Assembly: GCA_019695035.1 (NCBI GenBank)
Contig: JAIBAU010000003.1
Span: forward strand, 1-64,000
Reading direction: 5' to 3'
DNA length: 64,000 bases
Origin: Caulobacteraceae bacterium
Lineage (GTDB): Bacteria; Pseudomonadota; Alphaproteobacteria; Caulobacterales; Caulobacteraceae
Of the stretch, positions 48,843 through 57,720 are shown piece by piece; position 1 is the stretch's first letter, and each line of letters begins with the position of its first letter. The notes beneath the pieces were generated by a model. The model made no database searches and was not told where the DNA came from. It saw only the letters and a program-made list of their open reading frames with translations. Made by a program: the position numbers and the translations under genes.

Positions 48843-50710
48843 TCGCCGGTCATCCGCTCAGCCCGTGCGATCAGGTCCTGCAGGCCCGGCAGCACAGCTT
48901 CGATCTCCGCCTGACGCTTCATCCATTTGTCCTTGCCGGGGGCCGAGACGGTATGGCCGCTGAGCGGAACGCTTGCGCCAAGGGTTTGATCCCATTCGAG
49001 ATCCAGCAGTCCCGCGAGGCGGCGAATCTCGCCCTCGGGGCTGTCGACGAAGGCCTCGTAGCGGGCGATGAAGCGGCGGTCGGCCGGGACGGCCTCGAGG
49101 TCGTCGAGCAGGACGCCCATCGCCGCCGCCCACTGGCCCGCCACCACCTCGTTGAGGGGCTTGCCCGACAGGGACTGCCAGCCCGGCGTCAGAAGCAGCG
49201 ACCAGTTCAGCGGATGGCGCCAGCCGGGGACGACGGCGTAGGTGTTGAACCGTCCGCTCTCCCAGGCCTCCATCATGGAGGCGAGCACGGCGCGCGGATC
49301 GCGATGCAGGTAGACGAAGCGGGCCTCCGGGAAAGCCTTGGCCAGGAAGGGAATCCGGAGGGCGTTCTTGGGCGTCTTCTCCAGCATCCGCAGCCGCCCC
49401 GCCCCCGGCCGGCGGCCGTTGCGATCGCGCAGTTCGGCGAGAAAGCTGTCGCGCAGCTCGGCCACCACCAGGGGGTCGGCGTCGGCGGCGTCGAGGCGGT
49501 TGGAGGTCCAGCCCCGCCGCTCCATCGAGAGCTCGGGAATGGCCTCCAGCAGGCGATGGTTCTCGCCCCCGAGGGTGTAGAGGCCCGGCGCCAGGGACAG
49601 GGTTTCGAACAGGACGCTGGACCCCGATCGCGGCGGGTTGACCACGAAGATCGGTCGGTCGAACACCGGATCCGGTTCGATCGGCAGGGTCCTCGGCGCC
49701 TTTGTCCGGGGCGCGGTCCGGACTGCCGGATTCTCGCGTCGCTCGCCGTCGATGTAGGCCCGCTGGTGGTCGGCGAGCGCCGGATCGACGACCAGGTTGA
49801 ACAGCACGTCGAGGAAGCCCGAGCCGTTTTGCAGGGCCAGGGTTTCGGCCCGGGCCTGGCGCAGGTCGCGCTGCAGGCGTTCGAGGGCGGCGCGATAGGC
49901 CTGCCAGCCGGCGCGATCCTCGCCGTGGGCGGCCCAGAGCGCGGTCCAGACGTGCAGGAAGCGGGTGGTGGCGGCGTAGGTTGCGGCGGCGGCGGGCTGG
50001 TTCGGCGCCAGCTCGGCGTAGAGGAAGTTGGTGTGCTCGCGCGCCTCCCAGGGCGTCATCACCACCGGCACGTTCACGGTCTCGAGCGGCAGATCGGCGG
50101 GGGTGGCGGCGGGGTCCGGGACCACCTCGCGGGGCTTCCAGCCCGGCGGCGTCGGGTGGGTGGCCGAACGGCATCCCGAGACAAGCTCCCAGAAGCCCTC
50201 GCCGCCGACCGTGTCGGCCACCAGGTGGATGCGGGCCTCGACCGCGTCGTTGACCACCCGGTGCAGGCTCCAGGTGTCGAAGATCCAGCACTCGCCGGCC
50301 TTCATGTTGATCTCGGTCGCCCCCGCCGAGAAGCGCACCGTGGGCTGGGTCACCACCGGCACGTGCACGCGCATGCGTTCGCGCCAGTAGTAGTTCACGT
50401 CGACGTGCGGATTGACCTCGGCCTGGCCGGAGAGGCGCATCAGGCGGGTGCGGCCGAGCGTGGCGCCCAGCGTCGCGAGCACCTGCTTCAGATAGGGGCA
50501 GCGATCCAGCCAGGGCGTCGGCCGCATCGGCCCCTCGAAGGCCTCGTTGGCGGGTTCGCCGTAGGCCGAGATCAGGGGCAGGAAGTCGTTGCCCTCGTAG
50601 CCCGACGGGTGGGACAGCCAGCCTTCCTCGCCCAAGGCTGCGATCTCGGCCTCCAGCACGGCGGCGTCGAACAGCACCGGCAGCTGGAGAAAGGGCGCCT
50701 GAAGCTTCAT
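48839..50710 (-). CDS. Aspartyl/asparaginyl beta-hydroxylase-like domain fused to a sulfotransferase
   Basis: A 623-residue two-domain protein. The N-terminal ~190 residues resemble Asp/Asn beta-hydroxylases: N-P-H-V-D-V-N-Y-Y-W (His102, Asp104) and W-S-L-H-R-V-V-N (His150), the Fe(II)/2-oxoglutarate triad. A helical linker (230-345) follows. The C-terminal domain has N-P-P-R-S-G-S-S-V-L-F-E-T-L (residues 358-371), the PAPS-binding loop of sulfotransferases, and F-V-Y-L-H-R-D-P-R-A-V-L-A-S-M, the 3'-phosphate-binding motif. It may hydroxylate and sulfate the same peptide or metabolite. Context gives no substrate. The final bases overlap the DUF6665 gene. Confidence 0.85.
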   Translation of the reverse strand: MKLQAPFLQLPVLFDAAVLEAEIAALGEEGWLSHPSGYEGNDFLPLISAYGEPANEAFEGPMRPTPWLDRCPYLKQVLATLGATLGRTRLMRLSGQAEVNPHVDVNYYWRERMRVHVPVVTQPTVRFSAGATEINMKAGECWIFDTWSLHRVVNDAVEARIHLVADTVGGEGFWELVSGCRSATHPTPPGWKPREVVPDPAATPADLPLETVNVPVVMTPWEAREHTNFLYAELAPNQPAAAATYAATTRFLHVWTALWAAHGEDRAGWQAYRAALERLQRDLRQARAETLALQNGSGFLDVLFNLVVDPALADHQRAYIDGERRENPAVRTAPRTKAPRTLPIEPDPVFDRPIFVVNPPRSGSSVLFETLSLAPGLYTLGGENHRLLEAIPELSMERRGWTSNRLDAADADPLVVAELRDSFLAELRDRNGRRPGAGRLRMLEKTPKNALRIPFLAKAFPEARFVYLHRDPRAVLASMMEAWESGRFNTYAVVPGWRHPLNWSLLLTPGWQSLSGKPLNEVVAGQWAAAMGVLLDDLEAVPADRRFIARYEAFVDSPEGEIRRLAGLLDLEWDQTLGASVPLSGHTVSAPGKDKWMKRQAEIEAVLPGLQDLIARAERMTGE

Positions 50711-50798
50711 CGGTGGACCTTTGCGCCCAAACGAAAACCGCGCGGCGGACGGCCGCGCGGTTCCGATTACCCCTTCGCCCCGCGCCGGGGCAAGGCGG

Positions 50799-52418
50799 CT
50801 AGTTCTGGGGCGGCGGCGGAGCCTGCAGCGGTCCCGGGTCGCTCACGGGCTGGTTGGGCGCGGGCGCCTCATAGCTCGGGTCCAGCGGGTCGGAGCCCCA
50901 GTTGCTGTCGTTCTCGTCGTTGCCCACGCCCTGGGGCCAGGGCTGCATCGAGTAGAAGGCGTCGGGCTGGTCGTAGCCCATGCGCTCCTCGTCCTCGAAG
51001 AAGCTGCGGTCGAAGCTGCCCGGGTCGCGGCATTCGCCCCAGTTGTTGCGCCAGTCGGGCACGTAGTAGGGGGCGCGGTTGCGCTCGCGCCGGCCCCAGC
51101 CGCCCCGGCGGCTGTCGCCGCGGTGCTGGACCCGGCACTCGCGGCTCTGGGAGTAGAAGTAGTTCCAGTGACCGGGACCGCCGCCGATCGGCCGCCGCGC
51201 GCCCGGCTCGCGGAAGATCTGGTACTCGGCCGAGCCGTAGAAGCTGACGTCCGAGAGGATCACCGGATAGGCGGCCCCGATCTGGATGCCCACCACATTG
51301 GCGCCGATGTAGGAGTTGGAGACCGACACCTGGCCGCCGTAGGCCCCGATTCCCTTGCCGGAGCGGCAGATGTGGCTGCGGTCGATGTTCACGACGTTCG
51401 GGCCCGAGGTCCAGACCCCTACGCCGAAGCCGCAGATGCGGGTCCCGCGGATGTTGATGCGGCCCACGGTGCGCGTGGCGCCGACCGAAATCCCGACGCT
51501 GGAGGGGCCGAACACGGGTGAACCGGGCTTCGACAGGACGTAGACGTTATCCAGCGAGGAGTCCTGCGATCCGGACGGGGTGATGTCGAGGCCGATGGCA
51601 GGCGTGCCCGAAACCGTGAAGTCGCGCAGGGTCACGACCGCGCCCTCGGCGTAGAGGGCCCGGTCATAGGTGTTGGCGTCGACCAGGCTGTCCTCGGTGG
51701 CCTCGAAGGTTCCGCCGTCGACGTAGATGGCGGGACCGTCGCCCGCGTAGCGCACCACGGTGCTTTCCAGCCGCACATGGGCGCCTTCGGAATAGATGCA
51801 GGGCTGGTCGCCGCCCTGGGTCGACTCGATGACCAGATTGCGCAGCACCACCTCGCCGATCGCCATGGGAGCGATGTCCAGGCAGACCTGACCGGCGGGC
51901 GCCCGCAGGGTGGCCGGCAGGGACGTCCAGTCTCCGCGGATCCCGCCGAAACGGTCGTCGCCCAGGCGCACGCCGCGCCACGGACGGCCGCCGTCGGCCT
52001 GGATGGTCACCGGCTTGGTGATGTGGACCGCGTCGAGGCAGGCCGCCCCGCCGGCGCGCACGATCAGGGTGCCGCCGGGCGCAAGCGTCCGCAGCGCCCA
52101 GTTGATGTCGTTGGGACCGCTGGCGTTGCCGCAGTCGACGAAGGCGACATCCCGCAGCCGCCCGTCCCAGCCCCAGCGATGATCCCAGTCCGGCCGGTGA
52201 TCGGGGCCGTAGCGGCCATCGCCGCGATAGCCGTCTCCGTCGCGGTAGCGGTGCGGCCGGTGCGGCTTGCGCCGCTGCACCGGCGGCTGCAGCAGCAGGC
52301 CGAAGTCGGGACGGGTCTGGGCTTCGACGCGGGCGTCGGGATAGGCTTCGGCGGTCGGGATGGCCAGCAGGCCGGCGGCCACCGCCGCGGCGAGCATGCC
52401 GATCAGGCGCTTGGTCAT
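50799..52418 (-). CDS. Exported right-handed beta-helix protein
   Basis: A 539-residue protein with a signal peptide (MTKRLIGMLAAAVAAGLLAIPTAEA). A basic Arg/His/Asp/Tyr-rich stretch follows (about 45-80). Residues ~110-400 show repeated short strands and turns of Pel-type parallel beta-helix (for example A-I-Y-V-D-G-G-T-F-E-A-T, G-I-S-V-G-A-T-R-T-V-G-R-I-N-I-R-G-T-R-I-C-G-F-G-V-G-V-W). The C-terminal ~130 residues are Pro/Asn/Asp-rich and disordered. Pectate-lyase catalytic residues were not identified, so a binding or structural role at the surface is possible. The ATG overlaps the stop of the Sel1-repeat gene. Confidence 0.75.
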   Translation of the reverse strand: MTKRLIGMLAAAVAAGLLAIPTAEAYPDARVEAQTRPDFGLLLQPPVQRRKPHRPHRYRDGDGYRGDGRYGPDHRPDWDHRWGWDGRLRDVAFVDCGNASGPNDINWALRTLAPGGTLIVRAGGAACLDAVHITKPVTIQADGGRPWRGVRLGDDRFGGIRGDWTSLPATLRAPAGQVCLDIAPMAIGEVVLRNLVIESTQGGDQPCIYSEGAHVRLESTVVRYAGDGPAIYVDGGTFEATEDSLVDANTYDRALYAEGAVVTLRDFTVSGTPAIGLDITPSGSQDSSLDNVYVLSKPGSPVFGPSSVGISVGATRTVGRINIRGTRICGFGVGVWTSGPNVVNIDRSHICRSGKGIGAYGGQVSVSNSYIGANVVGIQIGAAYPVILSDVSFYGSAEYQIFREPGARRPIGGGPGHWNYFYSQSRECRVQHRGDSRRGGWGRRERNRAPYYVPDWRNNWGECRDPGSFDRSFFEDEERMGYDQPDAFYSMQPWPQGVGNDENDSNWGSDPLDPSYEAPAPNQPVSDPGPLQAPPPPQN

Positions 52419-53950
52419 TGGCGACCCTCATATGCAGAGCGATCGCCGGTGTAGCGCCGGCTTTCGCGATAGGTGGGACGGCCCCCGCCGCGCGAGACCT
52501 GGGCCAGGACCGCACGGATCCGCGACACGGTCGGGTGGAAGCCCGCCAGCGCCGAGTCGAGGCGGTAGACCACGGCCTTTGCCTTGTCCTGGTCGGCCAC
52601 CCCTTCCACGCCCAGCGCGAAATAGGTGGACATGGCGAACTTCGCCTCGGGCGAACCCTGGCGATCCGCCTCCGCGAACCAGTGGAAGGCGCGCGCGTAG
52701 TCGACCGGAACGCCCACGCCCTCCGAATACATCACCGCCAGCACAAGCTGGGCCCGCGCCGAGCCGTTGATGGCCGCGAGCTGAATGGCGCGGACCTTGT
52801 CGATGTTGGTCAGACGCGTGCCTTGGGGATAGCCCAGCATGCCCTTCAGGGTGTCGACCTCGCCCTGGCTCATGGCCTCGCCCGAGGCCACCGGCCGCTG
52901 GATCACGCCGAGATAGAGCAGGGCGTCGGAGATGTGCTTGAACGGCAGCTCGTTGATGCGGGACAGGGCGTAGTCGTAGGCGTCGCCGCGCCCGCGGCTC
53001 TCGTCCGAATGCGGAACGCCGCCGGCCGGCGCGTCGGGCGGATAGAACTCGAACGGCGGCACCCACCGCTTGGCCTTTGCCTCCACGAAAGCGCCGTAGC
53101 TGGCGCGGCGTGGATTGGAGCGCTCGAAGTCCTTCAGCAGCACATAGGCCGAGATGTCGCCGGTCTGCACCGCCAGGTAATTGTAGAGGTAGGCGTCCAC
53201 GTCGTTGCGCGGGAACAGGGTCGCCACCGCGCGCTGCCCGCGGCCGCCGTCGGGCGTCCGGCGCGGCGTGGCCGCTTCGATCGCCTGCGGATTGTCGGCC
53301 GGCTCGCCGAACGGGCCGTAGAGGTCGTCGTAGAGCCGGGCCAGGGTGCGATAGCCCTCGGCGTCCATGGTCGAGAGCACGTAGATGATGCGGTTGCGCA
53401 CCTCGTCGCGCTCGGTGGTGGACATGCGCGACAGCTGTCGCTCGAGCGTCTCGTAGGCCTGGTGCCGCTCCCAACCGCGGCAGTCGTCGTAGCGCGACAG
53501 AGGCCGCCAGCCGCCGATGCCCTGCCGGACGGCGCGGTTGATCGGGGCGTAGCCGTCCTGGTTGGCCAGGGCCACCGCGTTCCACACCGCGGACTCGATC
53601 GGATCCTCGATGTTCTTGTCCACGGCGCGCACGGCCTGGTAGCGGCGCCCCAGCTCGAGCTGGGCGAAGAAGTCGTTCTGGAAGGCCAGCCGCCTCAGGT
53701 GGCGGATTTCCCGCTCCTGGTCGTTGAAGCCCGGCTGCAATCCGTTGATTCCCGGCGGCCGGGGGCAGGCGTAGCGGGACTCGCCTTTTCCCCCAAAAAG
53801 GGAAAAACCGCCGTCATTTCCGCCGTTTGACCGGTAGTCGCCGCAACTCGCCAGGCCTAGGCCGACAAGGGCCAGGGCCGCTATCGCGCCTCCGACCAGA
53901 AACGGAGTCGCTCTCGACCGGCGCCCATGCTCGGGATCCGACTCCGCCAT
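52415..53950 (-). CDS. Sel1-repeat-type lipoprotein or membrane-anchored protein
   Basis: A 511-residue protein starting at 53950 (GGGGTG precedes). A hydrophobic segment ends in L-G-L-A-S-C (Cys36), a plausible lipobox. Sel1-like repeats are visible near the C-terminus: A-L-G-V-E-G-V-A-D-Q-D-K-A and Y-S-E-G-V-G-V-P-V-D-Y-A-R-A-F-H-W-F-A-E-A-D-R-Q-G-S-P-E-A. An earlier repeat is F-F-A-Q-L-E-L-G-R-R-Y. SLR proteins scaffold envelope complexes. It overlaps the beta-helix gene by 4 bp (ATGA), so the two act together in all likelihood. TTAACCAT at 53976-53983 may be a CtrA half site. Confidence 0.75.
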   Translation of the reverse strand: MAESDPEHGRRSRATPFLVGGAIAALALVGLGLASCGDYRSNGGNDGGFSLFGGKGESRYACPRPPGINGLQPGFNDQEREIRHLRRLAFQNDFFAQLELGRRYQAVRAVDKNIEDPIESAVWNAVALANQDGYAPINRAVRQGIGGWRPLSRYDDCRGWERHQAYETLERQLSRMSTTERDEVRNRIIYVLSTMDAEGYRTLARLYDDLYGPFGEPADNPQAIEAATPRRTPDGGRGQRAVATLFPRNDVDAYLYNYLAVQTGDISAYVLLKDFERSNPRRASYGAFVEAKAKRWVPPFEFYPPDAPAGGVPHSDESRGRGDAYDYALSRINELPFKHISDALLYLGVIQRPVASGEAMSQGEVDTLKGMLGYPQGTRLTNIDKVRAIQLAAINGSARAQLVLAVMYSEGVGVPVDYARAFHWFAEADRQGSPEAKFAMSTYFALGVEGVADQDKAKAVVYRLDSALAGFHPTVSRIRAVLAQVSRGGGRPTYRESRRYTGDRSAYEGRQ

Positions 53951-54171
53951 ACCATCACCCCGGCTTCTACGGCCGTTAACCATAACTGTTTTGAATTAGT
54001 CGCGCCGGTTTCGGCCCTGTCAAGGTAAGCCGCATTTCACCGACCTGCGTTCCAGGGGACAGTGGCCGCAAGGTCGCGGAAAGCGAGATTTTCGCGTCTC
54101 CGGCGACACACATAACCTTGGTAAGTCATGCTGCGGCGCCATATTGGACGCTCCAGCAGAGAGCGCCCGCC

Positions 54172-54666
54172 ATGTCCTACGCCGCCCGCGACGACCGACC
54201 CGCCGACAAGGCCGAACGCTACGCCGAACTCGCCGGCGAGATCGCCGCGGCGCTGTCGGCCGAGCCGGACCGTATCGCCCGCATGGCGACGGTTTGCTCG
54301 ATGCTGAACGACGCCTTCGAAACCTACTTCTGGACCGGCTTCTATCTGGTCGATCCGGCCAAGGGCGACGAACTGGTGGTCGGTCCTTACCAGGGCACCC
54401 TGGGCTGCCTGCGCATCGCCTTCGGAAGGGGAGTCTGCGGCGCGGCCGCACGCGAGCGCCGGACCCAGATCGTCGAGGACGTGCACGCCTTCCCCGGCCA
54501 CATCGCCTGTGACAGCCGCTCCAATTCCGAGATCGTGGTTCCCGTGGTCGACGCCGCCGGCAAGCTGATCGCCGTCTTCGATGTCGACTCCACCGCCTTC
54601 GCGGCCTTCGACGCCGTCGACGCGGAATGGCTGGAGCGGATCATGAAGGCGACCTTCGCCGTCTGA
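54172..54666 (+). CDS. msrC: Free methionine-(R)-sulfoxide reductase (GAF-domain)
   Basis: A 164-residue single GAF domain that reduces free Met-R-SO. The catalytic Cys is in H-I-A-C-D-S-R-S-N-S-E-I-V-V-P (Cys113), with resolving Cys in T-L-G-C-L-R-I (Cys79) and G-V-C-G-A-A (Cys89), matching the three-Cys pattern of fRMsr. The first part, with N-W/F-x-G-F-Y, is typical. The ATG at 54172 was chosen over an upstream in-frame GTG. Confidence 0.93.
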   Translation: MSYAARDDRPADKAERYAELAGEIAAALSAEPDRIARMATVCSMLNDAFETYFWTGFYLVDPAKGDELVVGPYQGTLGCLRIAFGRGVCGAAARERRTQIVEDVHAFPGHIACDSRSNSEIVVPVVDAAGKLIAVFDVDSTAFAAFDAVDAEWLERIMKATFAV

Positions 54667-54693
54667 TCCGCGCCGCTGTGTCCGTGTGGCTCT

Positions 54694-54716
54694 CCGATCC
54701 ATGCCCTCTGGATCGG
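54694..54716. terminator. Hairpin between convergent msrC and SemiSWEET genes
   Basis: The 7 bp stem CCGATCC / GGATCGG with a 9 nt loop sits in the 69 bp between the two convergent stops. No T-tract follows. Confidence 0.4.
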
Positions 54717-54735
54717 CGACCGGGCTTCGACGGGG

Positions 54736-55014
54736 CTATTTTGCCGGATCGCGGTCGCGGAACTTCCACTTCATGACCAGCACGCTGGCCGCCATCAGCC
54801 CCGCCAGGGTGTTGGCGATGGTGATCGGCCAGGCCTCGGTCATGACGCCATAGACCGTCCACAGGGCGAAGCAGGCGCAGGTCAGGACGTAGGTGCGCAG
54901 CGAGACCGCCGAGGCGTCCCGCTCGCGTGCGATCTTGATCACCTGCGGCGCGAAGCTGGTGATCGAGCAGAGCGCCGCGGCCGTGCCCACCAGGTTGGCG
55001 GCCAGGTCGCTCAC
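54736..55014 (-). CDS. SemiSWEET-family small transporter
   Basis: A 92-residue protein with three membrane segments and the PQ motif (S-F-A-P-Q-V-I-K, segment 1), the size of SemiSWEET half-transporters that act as dimers, usually for sugars. The GTG at 55014 overlaps the stop of the iron-permease-type gene (GTGA). It is the last gene of the leftward metal-stress transcription unit if that unit is continuous. The substrate is not evident. Confidence 0.85.
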   Translation of the reverse strand: MSDLAANLVGTAAALCSITSFAPQVIKIARERDASAVSLRTYVLTCACFALWTVYGVMTEAWPITIANTLAGLMAASVLVMKWKFRDRDPAK

Positions 55015-55517
55015 TTGCGCTTTCCCGAAGCCGCCTTCGACCGCGCTGGTGCGGACGGCTTGCGGCTAGCGGCGGCGGACCTGCGGGCTCCCGACCCCGC
55101 CTTCGCCCCGTCGGCGGCGCCGAAATGCCGGTCGGTCCGCTTGCCGGCGGGAACGGCGGCGCGGGCCTCGGCCTCGCGCACCAGCTGCTCCAGTTCTTCG
55201 TCGGTGAGGTGCTCGATGCCGATCATCCGGTTCTGGGCGCCGCGAATGGCGTAGATGATCTCGTCCAGCTTGCACTGCATGGCCGCGGTTTCGCGGTTCT
55301 GGGTGTTCTGGATCAGGAACACCATCAGGAAGGTGATGATGGTGGTGCCGGTATTGATGACCAGCTGCCAGGTGTCGGAGAACTTGAACACCGGCCCGCT
55401 GATGGCCCAGATGATCACCGTCCCGACGCAGAGCGCGAAGGTGTACGGCCGCCCTGTAATGGTGGCGACGGTGTTGGCCGCGCCGCTGAAGGCCCTGTTG
55501 ATCGCTTTGAGCTGCAT
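55011..55517 (-). CDS. Low-affinity iron permease family (LAIP) protein
   Basis: A 168-residue protein from the ATG at 55517. It has two membrane segments (FALCVGTVIIWAISGPVF and LVINTGTTIITFLMVFLIQN) that match the low-affinity iron permease domain, including Q-N-T-Q-N-R-E-T-A-A-M-Q-x-K-L-D-E-I. A Lys/Arg/Ala/Ser-rich tail of ~55 residues follows. The bacterial members are not proven to move iron. It is 65 bp downstream of the DoxX gene and overlaps the SemiSWEET gene. Confidence 0.82.
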   Translation of the reverse strand: MQLKAINRAFSGAANTVATITGRPYTFALCVGTVIIWAISGPVFKFSDTWQLVINTGTTIITFLMVFLIQNTQNRETAAMQCKLDEIIYAIRGAQNRMIGIEHLTDEELEQLVREAEARAAVPAGKRTDRHFGAADGAKAGSGARRSAAASRKPSAPARSKAASGKRK

Positions 55518-55582
55518 GCCGACCGAACGGCTGCGCTTGCGGGCGGTTCCCGGGCCGCGCGAGACGGCCCGGGTCCGGCGGG

Positions 55583-56062
55583 TCAGGGAAGCTTCAGAAC
55601 CCGGTCGAGGCTGATCGGGCCAGCGCCGTAGCGCACCAGGATGAGCAGAGGTCCGGCCCACAGGAGGTGTACGGGCCAGCCGCCGGGGAGCACGAACAGC
55701 TGGATCACCAGCGTCATGACCAGCAGGCCGAGCGCCGAGAAGCGGGTGAACAACCCGAGGAGGAGCAGGATCGGCAGGATGTGCTCGGCGTAGGTCGCGG
55801 CGTATGCGGCGATATCGGGCGGCAGCAGGGGCACGTGGTACTCGTTCTCGAACAGGTAGAAGGTCGTGTCCTTGAGGGTCAGCAACCCCTCCACCTTGGT
55901 GCGTCCAGACATCCAGAAGACATTGGCGACGCCCAGCCGCACCACGATCAGCAGCAGCCAGGGCGGCAGGAACCGGGCGGCCAGGCCCTCCAGAGTCGAG
56001 AAGGGCCAGAGCAGCGGGTTGGCGGCAGGCTTGGCCGTATCGGCCGTGATGGCTTGGTTCAT
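55583..56062 (-). CDS. DoxX-family membrane protein of the bufferin operon
   Basis: A 159-residue protein with four membrane segments. The DoxX features are L-L-I-V-V-R-L-G-V-A-N-V-F-W-M-S-G-R-T-K, the segment with A-T-Y-A-E-H-I-L-P-I-L-L-L-L-G-L-F-T-R, and the C-terminal hydrophobic pair. DoxX proteins often end bufferin operons (called BufD/HvfX-like). It starts 23 bp after bufC. A role in membrane redox or handling of the exported metallophore is inferred from context. Confidence 0.88.
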   Translation of the reverse strand: MNQAITADTAKPAANPLLWPFSTLEGLAARFLPPWLLLIVVRLGVANVFWMSGRTKVEGLLTLKDTTFYLFENEYHVPLLPPDIAAYAATYAEHILPILLLLGLFTRFSALGLLVMTLVIQLFVLPGGWPVHLLWAGPLLILVRYGAGPISLDRVLKLP

Positions 56063-56085
56063 GGGAGGGTCCCCCGAAAGTCGGT

Positions 56086-56838
56086 TCAGGATTGGGCGTG
56101 AAGGCGGGTGAAGGCGCCGGCCCTGAGCAGGGCGGTGAAAAGGCTGCGCAGGTCGGCGGCCAGGTCGGCCGTGAAGGCCTTCGTCGCCGCCTGGCCGAGG
56201 GTCGCGCCGTCACGGCAGGCGCGCAGGAAGGCGGCCTGGGCGCGATCCAGCCGCACCGCCGTCACCGTCATCTGCGGACGGACCACCAGGACGCCCTCGG
56301 CCTGCTGGGTCCAGGCCAGGGTGTCGGCCGGCTCGAAACCGCGTTCGGACAACCAGATCGAGGCGACCGTCCAATCGAACCAGAACACCCTCGCCGACGG
56401 GTGCAGTTCAGCCCGCGCCGCGTACAGGGCGGCGGTGTCCATGACGGCGGCGCCGGCGGGATCCAGCACCGGCGCGTCCGGCGCGGCGTGGGCCTCGGAG
56501 AAGGCGCGGTCCAGGCGCGCGACGGGGGCCAGGTAGGGCAGGTCGCGGGCCGGCGGGAACTGCGCCAGCCAGTCCGGGAAACCGGCCCCGTAGCGGTCCA
56601 TGGCGGGTTCGCCTGGGGGATGGGCGCGGGCGAATTCCAGAGCCGCGGCGCGGAACCAGTCTTCGCCCGTCAAGCGGGCCACGGTCGGAAACGCGGCCGC
56701 CAGCACCTCGGCGCGGCCGCGGGCGATGGTGTTGCGATAGACCTTCAGGCCCGGCGCCTCGGTGTCCGGCAGCCAGGGCTTCAGCGCCGCGGCGTCGCCG
56801 CCGAGCGCGGCCTCGAAGGCGTCGTGGAAATCAGCCAT
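56086..56838 (-). CDS. bufC: BufC-type DUF2063 partner protein
   Basis: A 250-residue protein with an N-terminal DUF2063 domain (F-E-A-A-L ... G-L-K-V-Y-R-N-T-I-A-R-G-R-A-E-V-L-A-A-A-F-P-T-V-A-R-L-T-G-E-D-W-F) and a C-terminal winged-helix-like part. BufC/HvfC proteins bind the precursor and present it to the MNIO enzyme. Its start overlaps the bufB stop by 8 bp. Length is typical. Confidence 0.88.
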   Translation of the reverse strand: MADFHDAFEAALGGDAAALKPWLPDTEAPGLKVYRNTIARGRAEVLAAAFPTVARLTGEDWFRAAALEFARAHPPGEPAMDRYGAGFPDWLAQFPPARDLPYLAPVARLDRAFSEAHAAPDAPVLDPAGAAVMDTAALYAARAELHPSARVFWFDWTVASIWLSERGFEPADTLAWTQQAEGVLVVRPQMTVTAVRLDRAQAAFLRACRDGATLGQAATKAFTADLAADLRSLFTALLRAGAFTRLHAQS

Positions 56839-57700
56839 GGGCGGCCTCCGGGAGAGGAGCGCGCGCCGCCGGGGCGAGCGCGGCGTGGGCGCGGTCGCGC
56901 TCGGCCATCAGTTCCGCGAAGGCAGGGATGTTGTCGTCCCGCTCCACGAGGGTCGGGCGCGGGCCGACGCGCGCGATCAGGCGGGCGTAGAGCGTCCACA
57001 CAGCCTCGGCCACCGGCGCGTCATGGCTGTCGATCAGCAGCGTCTCGCCGTGGTTGGGGTCCGGCGTATGGCCGGCCAGGTGGACTTCGCCGATCGCCTC
57101 CGCCGGCAGGGCGTCGAGATAGGCCTCGGCGGAGAAGCCCAGGTTTCGTGCACTGACGAAGACGTTGTTGACGTCGACCAGCAGGCCGCAGCCCGTCGCC
57201 CCGGCCAGGGCGTCGAGGAACTCGACCTCGCCCAGTTCGTGCCCCTCCAGGGCCAGATAGAGCGACGGATTCTCGATCAGCAGGCGGCGGCCGAGCGCGG
57301 TCTGGGCGCGATCCACGTTCTCCACGATGCGGGCCAGCATGGCGCGCGTCCGCGGGAAGGGAAGCAGGTCGGGGTGGTAGGTCCCGCGCCGCTTCGACCA
57401 GGCCAGGTGCTCGCTCATCACGAAGGGCTCGTAGCGGTCGGCAAGAGCTTTCAGACGCGCCAGGTGTCCGGCGTCGGGGGCCTCGTCCGCGGCCAGCGAC
57501 AGGCCGACCCCGTGGAGCGACAGCGGCTTCTCGCGCCGGATGGCGTCCAGCCAAGCCAGCCTCGGGCCGCCGTCGACCATGTAGTTCTCGGGATGCACCT
57601 CGAACCACAGGCCCACCGCCGGCGAGGCCAGCGCCTCGTCGTAGTGGGCGGGCTTGAGGCCCAGGCCCGCGGTCGGCCCGTGGTTCAGGCTCTGCATCAT
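56831..57700 (-). CDS. bufB: BufB, MNIO-family (DUF692) iron oxidase modifying bufferin
   Basis: A 289-residue multinuclear non-heme iron-dependent oxidase. The TIM-barrel metal ligands are visible in E-V-H-P-E-N-Y, S-L-H-G-V-G-L-S, M-S-E-H-L-A-W-S, L-I-E-N-P-S, L-L-V-D-V-N-N-V-F-V-S-A-R-N, E-V-H-L-A-G-H and L-V-E-R-D. Enzymes of this family convert Cys of BufA precursors to thiooxazole groups that chelate copper. The ATG at 57700 (or the adjacent ATG at 57697) follows GAGGACC. It is 20 bp after bufA. Confidence 0.93.
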   Translation of the reverse strand: MMQSLNHGPTAGLGLKPAHYDEALASPAVGLWFEVHPENYMVDGGPRLAWLDAIRREKPLSLHGVGLSLAADEAPDAGHLARLKALADRYEPFVMSEHLAWSKRRGTYHPDLLPFPRTRAMLARIVENVDRAQTALGRRLLIENPSLYLALEGHELGEVEFLDALAGATGCGLLVDVNNVFVSARNLGFSAEAYLDALPAEAIGEVHLAGHTPDPNHGETLLIDSHDAPVAEAVWTLYARLIARVGPRPTLVERDDNIPAFAELMAERDRAHAALAPAARAPLPEAAHG

Positions 57701-57720
57701 GGTCCTCGTCCGGACTCGCC

